Shown: one piece after another, positions 58,101 to 64,000 of the stretch | Numbering within the stretch: position 1 is the stretch's first letter | How the letters are laid out: every line of letters starts with the position of its first letter | Source: Pseudomonas oryzae | Lineage (GTDB): Bacteria; Pseudomonadota; Gammaproteobacteria; Pseudomonadales; Pseudomonadaceae | Assembly (NCBI RefSeq): GCF_900104805.1 | Contig: NZ_LT629751.1 | Coordinates: 4,114,501-4,178,500, forward strand | Length of the DNA: 64,000 nt | Direction of reading: 5' to 3' | Translations under genes and position numbers: made by a program | The notes under the pieces: model-generated | What the model was told of the DNA's origin: nothing | Seen by the model: only the letters and a program-made list of their open reading frames with translations | The model's database searches: none

Positions 58101-59930
58101 CTGGTCAAGGTCCCGGCCGAACTGCTCGAGGCGCTGGTCAACCTGGCCGGCGAGACCTCGATCTTCCGCGGTCGCGTCGAGCAGCAGGTCAACGACACCG
58201 CCTTCACTCTCGGGGAAATGGAAGCGACCATCGAGCGGGTGCGCGACCAGCTGCGCCGTCTGGATACCGAGACCCAGGCGCAGATCCTGTCGCGCTACCA
58301 GGCCGAAGGCGAGCGTGCCGGCTACGAGGACTTCGACCCGCTGGAAATGGACCGCTACTCGCAGTTGCAGCAGCTGTCGCGCGCACTGTTCGAGTCGGCC
58401 TCCGACTTGCTCGACCTCAAGGAGACCCTGGCCGCGCGTAACCGCGACGCGGAAACCCTGCTGCTGCAGCAGGCGCGGGTCAACACCGAGCTGCAGGAAG
58501 GTCTGATGCGCACCCGCATGGTGCCGTTCGACCGCCTGGTGCCGCGTCTGCGCCGCATCGTGCGCCAGGTCGCCGGCGAGCTGGGCAAGCAGGTCGAGCT
58601 GGTGGTGCACAACGCCGAAGGCGAAATGGACCGCAGCGTGCTGGAAGGCATGGTGGCGCCGCTCGAGCACATGCTGCGCAACGCCGTCGACCACGGCATC
58701 GAATCGCTGGAGGCGCGCCGCGCCGCCGGCAAGCCCGATCAGGGCACGATTCGCCTGAACCTGAGCCGCGAGGGTGGCGACATCCTGCTGACCCTGGCCG
58801 ACGATGGCGCGGGGGTGAACATCGCCGCAGTGCGCAAGAAGGCCATCGAGCGCGGCCTGATGGCTGCCGATGCCGAGCTGTCCGACTACGAGGTGCTGCA
58901 GTTCATCCTCGAGGCCGGCTTCTCCACCGCCGCCAAGGTCACCCAGATCTCCGGGCGTGGCGTGGGCATGGACGTGGTTGCCTCCGGGGTCAAGCAGCTG
59001 GGCGGTACGGTGGCCATCGATTCGGTCGCCGGCCAGGGCACCCGCTTCCTGGTGCGCCTGCCGTTCACCGTGTCGGTCAACCGGGCGCTGATGGTGCTCT
59101 CCGGCGAGGACCTGTACGCCATCCCGCTGAATACCGTCGAGGGTATCGTGCGCATCTCGCCGTTCGAGCTGGAGGCCTACTACCAGCCGGGCGCTCCGCG
59201 TCTCGAGTACGCCGGTCAGGTGTACCAGGTCAAGTATCTCGGCGAGCTGCTGGGCAATGGCCAGCAGCCCAAGCTCAGTGGCCAGAGTCTGCCGTTGCCG
59301 GTGGTGCTGGTACGCTCCGGCGAGCATGCCACTGCGGTACAGGTGGACAGTCTGGCCGGCTCGCGGGAAATCGTGGTGAAGAGCCTGGGCGCGCAGTTCT
59401 CCGGCGTGGCCGGCATCTCCGGTGCGACCATCCTCGGCGACGGCCGGGTGGTGGTGATTCTCGACCTGTTGGCGACCCTGCGCGCCCGTCACGCCCAGCA
59501 GTTGCCACGGCACGCGGTGGCGACGCGCAGCAGCGCCGAAGTGGCCGACAAGCAACGTCCGCCGCTGGTCATGGTGGTCGACGACTCGGTTACCGTGCGC
59601 AAGGTGACCACGCGTCTGCTGGAGCGCAACGGCATGGAGGTGGTGACCGCCAAGGACGGGGTCGACGCCATCGCCCAGCTCCAGGAGGTGCTCCCGGACG
59701 TCATGCTGCTCGACATCGAGATGCCGCGCATGGACGGCTTCGAGGTGGCCACCCTGGTGCGCCACGACGAACGCCTCAAGGACCTGCCGATCATCATGAT
59801 CACCTCGCGTACCGGCGAGAAGCACCGCGAGCGGGCCCTCGGCATCGGCGTCAACCAGTACCTCGGCAAGCCCTATCAGGAAGCGGTGCTGCTCGAGCAC
59901 ATCCAGCAGCTGGTGAAGCGCAATGAGTGA
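52113..59930 (+). CDS. chpA: Hybrid chemotaxis kinase ChpA with (Glu-Ala)58 insertion
   Basis: A 2605-residue central kinase of the Pil-Chp system. Phosphotransfer-like modules with the site residue seen in each: H49, T475, H744, H907, T1047, H1408, H1689, Q1877. A CheA core follows: dimerisation helices from about 1995, N box [10 protein letters not shown] near 2187, G boxes DDGAGVN near 2230 and GRGVGMDVV near 2282. A CheW domain (about 2310-2450) and a receiver with Asp2534 ([12 protein letters not shown]) end the protein. Ala/Pro/Glu-rich linkers separate the modules. Residues 1502-1617 are a pure Glu-Ala repeat. Without it the length is near 2490, close to the P. aeruginosa protein (about 2470 as I recall). 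It has GGAG before the ATG and overlaps chpB by 8 bases. Confidence 0.97.
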   Translation: MGDRHDYVALEWVKGEIAETLKQARQALEAYVESPQDLTRLRFCLNHVHQVQGTLQMVEFYGAALLAEEMERLLQALIDGRGSRGDALEVLMQAILQLPVYLERIQSARRDLPLVVLPLLNDLRTARGEALLTETSLFTPDLSARQAPLTQSALDRLERAGLPALLRKLRQMLQMALLGYMRDQEPQTQLGLLVKVFAKLESLSASAPIGPLWAVAAGVVEGLLSGSIAGSGSVRTLLREVDRELKRLIDDGVVALNQPAPDQLLKHLLFYVAKSPSEEGRIGELKARYQLADALPDSRVVDEERARMAGPDRDAMRSVVGALCEELVRVKDNLDLFVRGDRSRIDALTVLQAPLKQIADTLAVLGFGQQRKVIADQLGLIGRLLAGQQQANDAVLMDVAGALLFVEASLSGMVGPAEGERAEESLLPTTDVGQIHQMVIKEARTGLEQAKDAIIEFIASQWNHEHLARVPELLTQVRGGLGMIPLPRAAALLDACCRYIREQLLVRQAVPSWQSLDTLADALTSVEYYLERIAEDHASQGELILDVAEESLTALGYGLQPTRSILDMPSAVGEAPAVSVPPPLAVNECQLPVQAVAAPLDAPVEAVAEPCPPADTPAALAEEASAQPVVEPVVAESPQALSAEEQELPAAAVAAPLDAAEPSVEPSLAAVMAAPVLAINPPAKDAPPQLLPPPADEEPVDDDLQEVFIEEAGEVLDTINEYLPQWSANVANREALTEVRRAFHTLKGSGRMVRALIIGELAWSVENMLNRVIDRSIGADAALLQVIADVVAKLPELVEEYAAKAQRQRDDVDRLAAAAHALSRGEALPVPLPDAPSAPSTAPLADMPQETAAPLAGNETAELLDPVLLEVFSTEADAHLEALSRFLAACDRELPQPVTDELQRSLHTLKGSAYMAGIQPIAEVAAPLEKLLKEFKTNLIPVGLAMVELLRDAERMLRQGLQGLGKTPLTSLPGSVELLARVQQLHQEQMEVAEAGWRSQSGRDPKLISQFLAEGMDILLDADELLGRWRQHPAERVELEALQAELTELGEGARHAELPQVEVLCNALLAIYTAVGESCLAVNELFFHEVEAAHEALIGMLDQVAAALEVSAQPERVQALERLLEQAAELAREPAAPAVADEAPVAPAVAGDLSLDWPSLDAAVASVPEIAPLPAEEPLECQGVVSAEAADEQAEFDLSVQWPQLDGEASLPASQTEDAAAGDFELLAAAGLPLDAAVDDPSRDSVAPQAAPAETDASLEWLLSETPTDACSGENLVDQPLAASVIELSESESVEPAAWLVEPPASDAEGDASLDWLLEDSASAPEVLDADSGFALLGEPVAAEAPVPLAVEPLVAESVVEEELDPEMVEIFLEEAGDILECAALALEHWLADPHDRASLAALQRDLHTLKGGARMAGVRAIGDLAHELESIYEGLTDGRFAMAAVFVQLLHQGHDLLARQVEELQLGLPLTAAGGLLAQMRALRHGEQLELPAAAGEPHPEAEAEAEAEAEAEAEAEAEAEAEAEAEAEAEAEAEAEAEAEAEAEAEAEAEAEAEAEAEAEAEAEAEAEAEAEAEAEAEAEAEAEAEAEAEAEAEAEAEAEAEAEAEAEAEAEAEATAPQPLQAPLVAAAPFIPSASDAELSERDPELVEIFLEEGFDILESAGEALERWIAAGARGDGLDGLQRDLHTLKGGARMASVSAVGDLAHELEYLYEGLGEGRWQSSPVLCSLLHDCHDRLSVMLEALRDGGAMPDAGPQIAAIRDFRQQAQHASDALQASSLGLPLHAQAVAEEREAQPIEVLDDPVPVVDEPHGATPSAIERLAEAGDYHAPELADDEVLPLFLEDVGELLESLEAALAGWEHSGVAPLDELLRTLQTLKGGARLARQLALGELSESLEQRLLGASGGSTDLHGVLEQFKAGCQQLRDGVERLRRQLPDAPVEAAVAETVEPRFKLAPLVQRLTPARGLAPRKILPFVQRAQQAAAEAEARRAPQELVKVPAELLEALVNLAGETSIFRGRVEQQVNDTAFTLGEMEATIERVRDQLRRLDTETQAQILSRYQAEGERAGYEDFDPLEMDRYSQLQQLSRALFESASDLLDLKETLAARNRDAETLLLQQARVNTELQEGLMRTRMVPFDRLVPRLRRIVRQVAGELGKQVELVVHNAEGEMDRSVLEGMVAPLEHMLRNAVDHGIESLEARRAAGKPDQGTIRLNLSREGGDILLTLADDGAGVNIAAVRKKAIERGLMAADAELSDYEVLQFILEAGFSTAAKVTQISGRGVGMDVVASGVKQLGGTVAIDSVAGQGTRFLVRLPFTVSVNRALMVLSGEDLYAIPLNTVEGIVRISPFELEAYYQPGAPRLEYAGQVYQVKYLGELLGNGQQPKLSGQSLPLPVVLVRSGEHATAVQVDSLAGSREIVVKSLGAQFSGVAGISGATILGDGRVVVILDLLATLRARHAQQLPRHAVATRSSAEVADKQRPPLVMVVDDSVTVRKVTTRLLERNGMEVVTAKDGVDAIAQLQEVLPDVMLLDIEMPRMDGFEVATLVRHDERLKDLPIIMITSRTGEKHRERALGIGVNQYLGKPYQEAVLLEHIQQLVKRNE
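56616..56963 (+). repeat. (GAAGCC)58 perfect hexanucleotide tandem repeat
   Basis: There are 58 uninterrupted copies of GAAGCC (348 bases) in frame in chpA, coding (Glu-Ala)58 between the modules with H1408 and H1689. There is no substitution in any copy. Gain or loss of copies changes the protein by two residues and never the frame. The unit has no stop in any of six frames. Confidence 0.97.
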
Positions 59931-60942
59931 ACGCAGCAGCGGCCGCGTCGCGGTCATCGCCGATACCTCGCTGCAGCGCCATGTGCTGCAGCAGACCCTG
60001 CAGGCCAACGGCTATCAGGTCCTGCTCAACTGTGATCCGCAGCGCCTGGACGACGGCCAGCTGCAGGACTGCAATCCCGACCTGTGGCTGGTCGATCTGG
60101 CGCAGATGGAGGACGCGCCGCTGATCGACCTGCTCCTCGAGCGCGCCAGCGTGCCGGTGCTGTTCGGCGAGGGCCAGGCGCCGGAGCGCAGTTCCGAGAA
60201 CTATCCGCGCTGGGAGCGGCGCCTGGTCGGCAAGCTCAAGCGCCTGGTCGGCGACCCGGCGCGGGCCGTCGGTCCGAGCCTCGAGGCCCTGCTCCAGCAG
60301 GGCCAGACGCCGGCGCACCTGCATCTGCCGGAAGCCCTGGCGGCCACCGGCAGCGCCGGTCAGCCGGCGCGCCAGGTGTGGCTGCTGGCGGCTTCGCTGG
60401 GGGGACCGCAGGCGGTCAAGGAATTCCTCGACGCCCTGCCGGCCGGCCTGCCGCTGGGCTTCGTCTACGCCCAGCACATCGATGCGTCGTTCGAGCAGCG
60501 CCTGCCACAGGCGGTCGGCCGGCACAGCCAGTGGCCGGTCAACCTGGCCCGCGATGGCGACTACGTGCGCTGTGGCGAAGTGGTGGTGGCGCCGATCAGC
60601 CAGGAACTGACCTTCGACGACGACGGTCGCATGCACGTCCTGCCGCGGCCCTGGCCGGAGCCCTACAGCCCGTCGATCGACCAGATGATGCTCAACCTGG
60701 CGCAGCACTTCCCGTCCGCCTGCGGCGTCATCGCCTTCAGCGGCATGGGCAGCGACGGCAGCGCCGCCGCCGCCTACGTGCGCCGTCAGGGCGGGCAGAT
60801 CTGGACGCAGAAGGGCGACAGCTGTGCCTGCCCGAGCATGCCGGACAGCCTGCGCGACGGCGGCTACAGCAACCTCAGCGCGACGCCGCGCGAGCTGGCC
60901 GAGGCGCTGGTGACGCGCCTGGCCGAGCAGTACGACCAGTGA
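59923..60942 (+). CDS. chpB: Chemoreceptor methylesterase ChpB
   Basis: A 339-residue CheB-family protein. The C-terminal esterase domain has the serine in AASLGGPQ near residue 157, the histidine in YAQHIDASFEQRL near 185 and the aspartate in FSGMGSDGSAAA near 276. The N-terminal region (residues 8-115) is receiver-like but lacks a standard acidic pocket and KP motif, so phosphorylation is doubtful. It would demethylate PilJ, opposing PilK. Confidence 0.95.
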   Translation: MSERSSGRVAVIADTSLQRHVLQQTLQANGYQVLLNCDPQRLDDGQLQDCNPDLWLVDLAQMEDAPLIDLLLERASVPVLFGEGQAPERSSENYPRWERRLVGKLKRLVGDPARAVGPSLEALLQQGQTPAHLHLPEALAATGSAGQPARQVWLLAASLGGPQAVKEFLDALPAGLPLGFVYAQHIDASFEQRLPQAVGRHSQWPVNLARDGDYVRCGEVVVAPISQELTFDDDGRMHVLPRPWPEPYSPSIDQMMLNLAQHFPSACGVIAFSGMGSDGSAAAAYVRRQGGQIWTQKGDSCACPSMPDSLRDGGYSNLSATPRELAEALVTRLAEQYDQ

Positions 60943-60959
60943 ATTCCGGGAGTTCTCCA

Positions 60960-61436
60960 ATGAGCCAAGCCCCTGTCGCCGGCAGCACGGCGAAAGCCAT
61001 CAGCAGCCTGCTGCTGCCCCTGAGCGACCGCGCCCTGCTGCTGCCCAGCGTGGCTCTGGCCGAGCTGATCAACCTGTGTCCGGTCGAGCCGTGCCCGGGG
61101 GCGCCGGAGTGGTACCTGGGTGACATCGGCTGGCGCGAACTGCGTTTGCCGCTGCTGTCGTTCGAGACCCTGTCCAGCGGTGTGGTGGCGGCCGAGCCGG
61201 CCGCTGGCGCGCGTATCGCGGTGATCAACGCCATCGGCGGCCGTCCGCACCTGAGGTTCTTCGCTCTGCTGGTGCAGGGCATTCCGCGGCCGCACAAGCT
61301 CGATGCCAGCCTCGCTCCCGCCGGCGCGCCGCTGGCGGCGCTGGAGCTGGAGTCGGCGATCGTCGAGGGCATGGTGGTGCGCATTCCCGACCTGATCGCG
61401 GTGGAGCAGCGTCTGGCGGATATCGGCCGGATCTGA
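60960..61436 (+). CDS. chpC: CheW-like adaptor ChpC
   Basis: A 158-residue CheW-domain protein (LLPLSDRALLLPSVALAELI near residue 19, then the LPLLSFETL strand near 64). It may link other receptors to ChpA. The start follows GGGAG by 7 bases and the gene begins 17 bases after chpB. In P. aeruginosa chpD and chpE follow; here the cluster ends and rsmE faces it. Confidence 0.93.
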   Translation: MSQAPVAGSTAKAISSLLLPLSDRALLLPSVALAELINLCPVEPCPGAPEWYLGDIGWRELRLPLLSFETLSSGVVAAEPAAGARIAVINAIGGRPHLRFFALLVQGIPRPHKLDASLAPAGAPLAALELESAIVEGMVVRIPDLIAVEQRLADIGRI

Positions 61437-61444
61437 TCCCTGCC

Positions 61445-61477
61445 GACCGGCCCGCCAGTGCGCGCCGGCGGCCGGTC
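61445..61477. terminator. Hairpin between chpC and rsmE
   Basis: The stem GACCGGC-C-CGCC / GGCGGCCGGTC (61445-61456 with 61467-61477, one bulged base) lies between converging genes. No U-tract is present. Confidence 0.4.
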
Positions 61478-61492
61478 AGGCGAGCGTTTCCT

Positions 61493-62212
61493 TCAGAAGT
61501 CGCCCCACAGCTGCTGCGCCACGCTGAGCGCCACCACCGGCGCGGTCTCGGTGCGCAGCACGCGCGGCCCGAGGCGCGCGGCCCGGTAGCCGGCGCGCTG
61601 CGCGGCCGCCACTTCATCGTCGGTCAGGCCGCCTTCGGGGCCGATCAGGAAGGCCAGCGAGGCCGGCCGGGCGTGGCTGGCCAGCGGCTCGGCCACCGGA
61701 TGCAGCACCAGCTTCAGCTCGGCTGCGGTCTGGGCCAGCCACTCGGCGAGGGGCATCGGCGGGTGGATCACCGGCACCACCGAGCGGCCGCACTGCTCGC
61801 AGGCGCTGATGGCGATCTGCCGCCAGTGCGCCAGGCGCTTGTCGGCGCGTTCGTCCTTCAGGCGCACCTCGCAGCGTTCGCTGACGATCGGGGTGATCTC
61901 CGCCGCGCCCAGTTCGGTGGCCTTCTGGATCGCCCAGTCCATGCGCTCGCCGCGCGACAGGCCCTGGCCGAGGTGGAGGTGCAGCGGCGACTCGGCGAGG
62001 CCGGCGTGCTGCTCGCGCAGCTCGACCTGCACGCTCTTCTTGCCCACCTCGACCAGTTCACCGAGATATTCCTGACCGCTGCCATCGAATAGCTGCACGG
62101 CGTCGCCGGTGGCGAGGCGCAGCACGCGGCCGATGTAGTGGGCCTGGGCTTCCGGCAGTTGGTGGCGGCCAAGGGACAGGGGGGCGTCGATGAAGAAACG
62201 GGACAGGCGCAT
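61493..62212 (-). CDS. rsmE: 16S rRNA m3U1498 methyltransferase
   Basis: A 239-residue SPOUT methyltransferase with an N-terminal PUA-like domain. The C-terminal knot has LVLHPVAEPLASH near residue 170, FLIGPEGGLTDDEV near 191 and LGPRVLRTETAPV near 214. It modifies U1498 in the ribosomal decoding region. It lies downstream of bioA on the same strand with 128 bases between; that gap has GC-rich hairpins only. Confidence 0.95.
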   Translation of the reverse strand: MRLSRFFIDAPLSLGRHQLPEAQAHYIGRVLRLATGDAVQLFDGSGQEYLGELVEVGKKSVQVELREQHAGLAESPLHLHLGQGLSRGERMDWAIQKATELGAAEITPIVSERCEVRLKDERADKRLAHWRQIAISACEQCGRSVVPVIHPPMPLAEWLAQTAAELKLVLHPVAEPLASHARPASLAFLIGPEGGLTDDEVAAAQRAGYRAARLGPRVLRTETAPVVALSVAQQLWGDF

Positions 62213-62340
62213 GGCAATCGGCGATCGGCTGGAAAAGTGCAGAGTGTACCGGCCGGCATCGCCGGCTGCAGCCGACGGGATGCAGCAGCGGCAGAACGGC
62301 GGCCGCCAGTCCGCCGCCGCCTGCTGCGCTTGCGTGGGGA

Positions 62341-63747
62341 TCAGCCCGGATCGTGGAAGGTCGCCGGACCGCCGCTGGGCACGCTGACGCTGACCGCCGT
62401 GCGGGTGGCCAGGTCGATGCCCTCGCTGGCCACCTCGGCGAGGAAGTCGATCTGCTCGGGGGTGATCACGTAGGGCGGCAGGAAGTACACCACGCTGCCC
62501 AGCGGGCGCAGCAGCGCGCCGCGCGACAGGGCGTGCTGGTAGACGCGCAGGCCACGGCGCTCCTGCCAGGGATACGGCGTCTTGCTCGCCTTGTCGGCGA
62601 CCATCTCGACGGCCAGGGCCATGCCGGTCTGGCGCACCTCGGCGACGTGCGGGTGGTCCTTGAGATGCTCGGTGGCGCGCGCCATGCGCGCGCTGAGCAG
62701 CTTGTTGCTCTCGATCACGTCGTCTTCGGCGAAGATGTCCAGGGTCGCCAGGGCAGCGGCGCAGGCCAGCGGATTGCCGGTGTAGGTGTGCGAATGCAGG
62801 AAGGCGCGCAGGGTGGCGTAGTCGGCGTAGAACGCCTGGTAGACGTCGTCGGTGGTCAGCACCGCGGCCATCGGCAGGTAGCCGCCGGTCAGCGCCTTGG
62901 ACAGCACCAGGAAGTCCGGGGTGATGCCGGCCTGCTCGCAGGCGAACATCGTGCCGGTGCGGCCGAAACCGACGGCGATCTCGTCGTGGATCAGGTGCAC
63001 CTGGTAGCGGTCGCAGGCCTCGCGCAGCAGCTGCAGATAGATCGGGTGATACATGCGCATGCCGCCGGCACCCTGGATCAGCGGCTCGACGATCACCGCG
63101 GCGATCTCGGCGTGATGCTCGGCGAGGGTCTGCTCCATGTGGGCGAACATGTTCCGCGAGTGCTCCTCCCAGCTCACGCCCTCGGGGCGCAGGTAGCAGT
63201 CGGGGCTAGGCACCTTGAAGGTGTCCAGCAGCAGCGGCTTGTAGGTGTCGGTGAACAGCGCCACGTCGCCCACCGACATGGCCGCCACCGTCTCGCCGTG
63301 GTAGCTGTTGGTCAGGGTGACGAAGCGCTGCTTGCCGTCGCGGCCGGCGTTGCGCCAGTAGTGGAAGCTCATCTTCAGCGCCACCTCGATGCCCGAGGAG
63401 CCGTTGTCGGCGTAGAACACCCGCTCGAGCCCGGGCGGGGTGAGCGCCACCAGGCGCTCGGACAGCTCGATGACCGGCTGGTGGCTGAAGCCGGCGAGCA
63501 TCACGTGCTCCAGGCTGTCCAGCTGCGCGCGGATGCGCGCGTTGATGCGCGGATTGGCGTGGCCGAACACGTTGACCCACCAGGAGCTCACCGCGTCCAG
63601 GTAGCGCTTGCCGTCGAAGTCCTCCAGCCACACGCCGGAGCCGGACCGGATCGGGATCAGCGGCAGCTGCTCGTGGTCCTTCATCTGCGTGCAGGGGTGC
63701 CAGAGCACGGCCAGGTCGCGCTCCATCCACTGTTGATTGCGGCTCAT
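62341..63747 (-). CDS. bioA: Adenosylmethionine-8-amino-7-oxononanoate aminotransferase
   Basis: A 468-residue PLP enzyme that converts KAPA to DAPA using SAM as amino donor, in biotin synthesis. The PLP lysine is in DFLVLSKALTGGYLP near residue 280, HDEIAVGFGRTG is near 248 and WHPCTQMKDHE near 16. The start at 63747 fits relatives; another ATG nine bases upstream (63756) is possible. No other bio gene is in the window. Confidence 0.96.
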   Translation of the reverse strand: MSRNQQWMERDLAVLWHPCTQMKDHEQLPLIPIRSGSGVWLEDFDGKRYLDAVSSWWVNVFGHANPRINARIRAQLDSLEHVMLAGFSHQPVIELSERLVALTPPGLERVFYADNGSSGIEVALKMSFHYWRNAGRDGKQRFVTLTNSYHGETVAAMSVGDVALFTDTYKPLLLDTFKVPSPDCYLRPEGVSWEEHSRNMFAHMEQTLAEHHAEIAAVIVEPLIQGAGGMRMYHPIYLQLLREACDRYQVHLIHDEIAVGFGRTGTMFACEQAGITPDFLVLSKALTGGYLPMAAVLTTDDVYQAFYADYATLRAFLHSHTYTGNPLACAAALATLDIFAEDDVIESNKLLSARMARATEHLKDHPHVAEVRQTGMALAVEMVADKASKTPYPWQERRGLRVYQHALSRGALLRPLGSVVYFLPPYVITPEQIDFLAEVASEGIDLATRTAVSVSVPSGGPATFHDPG

Positions 63748-63777
63748 CGGCGGCATTCCTCGATTGGGCGGGCGCAC

Positions 63778-63808
63778 AGTGTAGCCCCGGCCGTGCGGCG
63801 AGTGACAA
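63778..63808 (-). promoter_or_regulatory. Putative bioA promoter
   Basis: On the minus strand TTGTCA (63808-63803), a long 19-base spacer and TACACT (63783-63778) lie 31 bases before the bioA start. Confidence 0.35.
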
Positions 63809-63913
63809 TCGGGCCACATATCGATCATTTGAATTGTTTTGAACCAGAAATTCCGCTTTAAGCCGATGGGTTTGTTGGTAGTCTTGCCGCAGGTTTTAAC
63901 GGGAATCCTTCTC

Positions 63914-64000
63914 ATGCAATGGCGCAATTCCGCCCGCCGCTACGGGCTGGTCAGCATCCTCCTGCACTGGAGCGTCGCTCTCGCCGTGTTCGGCCTGTTC
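63914..64000 (+). CDS. Cytochrome b561 family protein (5' end only)
   Basis: The first 29 codons are present: MQWRNSARRYGLVSILLHWS and a hydrophobic continuation, running off the window. The basic N-terminus followed by LHW, where the histidine is a haem ligand in TM1, is typical of bacterial cytochrome b561, a di-haem inner-membrane quinol-linked protein. It is divergent from bioA. Confidence 0.75.
   Translation, partial: MQWRNSARRYGLVSILLHWSVALAVFGLF

Noticed and set aside
52782-60008. Giant antisense open frame (2408 codons) opposite chpA
   Set aside because: It is a shadow of chpA. High GC and the stop-free GAAGCC tract keep it open, its repeat reads Gly-Phe, and it has no domain content.

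Overview
The window is chromosomal DNA of a high-GC gammaproteobacterium, almost certainly a Pseudomonas. The evidence is the gene content and order: serA, folA, ilvD, mutM, fdx, coaD, ftsYEX-rpoH, mtgA, thiSG-trmB, hemW-rdgB, metXW, proC, pilTU, pyrRBC', algH, tonB3, gshB, pilGHIJK-chpABC, rsmE, bioA. As I recall it, this follows the PA0316-PA0421 stretch of P. aeruginosa PAO1 with some genes missing. The species cannot be fixed from the sequence alone. I see no rRNA, tRNA, prophage, transposase or CRISPR array. No gene-free stretch exceeds 300 bases.

Layout. 1-2.2 kb: a D-2-hydroxyglutarate dehydrogenase-type flavoprotein (cut by the window edge) divergent from serA. 2.2-9 kb: small envelope proteins, a 2OG-Fe(II) oxygenase, a GTPase/DUF2868 membrane protein pair, folA, and a cysteine-rich HTH regulator. 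9-16.8 kb: ilvD, rlmI, mutM, a Na/Pi transporter, ferredoxin and coaD. 16.8-23.3 kb: a CHASE-PAS-GGDEF cyclase, rsmD and two M16 peptidase-family genes. 23.4-27.3 kb: ftsY-ftsE-ftsX followed by rpoH, which has its own promoters, including an AlgU/sigma-E type site. 27.4-34.8 kb: mtgA, a cupin, thiS-thiG-trmB, hemW-rdgB and metW. 34.8-38.6 kb: metX, then the DUF167-yggT-proC-yggS operon. 38.7-41.5 kb: the pilus-retraction ATPases pilT and pilU and a TM2 protein. 41.5-47.4 kb: the algH-ruvX-pyrR-pyrB-pyrC' operon, tonB3 and gshB. 47.6-61.4 kb: the Pil-Chp chemosensory system that controls type IV pilus twitching and surface sensing. The end holds rsmE, bioA and the start of a cytochrome b561.

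How the genes work together. PilJ is the receptor and PilI and ChpC are CheW-like adaptors. PilK and ChpB are the methyltransferase and methylesterase, ChpA is the histidine kinase, and PilG and PilH are response regulators. They act on the pilus motors, of which PilT and PilU lie 7 kb away. TonB3, next to gshB, is also linked to twitching in P. aeruginosa. The pyr genes form the Pseudomonas ATCase complex, in which PyrC' is catalytically dead.

Most of the window is conserved housekeeping DNA. The standout is inside chpA: a perfect run of 58 copies of the hexanucleotide GAAGCC, encoding (Glu-Ala)58, between two phosphotransfer domains. It makes ChpA about 116 residues longer and can change length without shifting frame. 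Second in interest is a family of GTAGGGTG inverted-repeat elements at three intergenic sites. At two of these sites the repeat supplies the stop codon of the adjacent gene.
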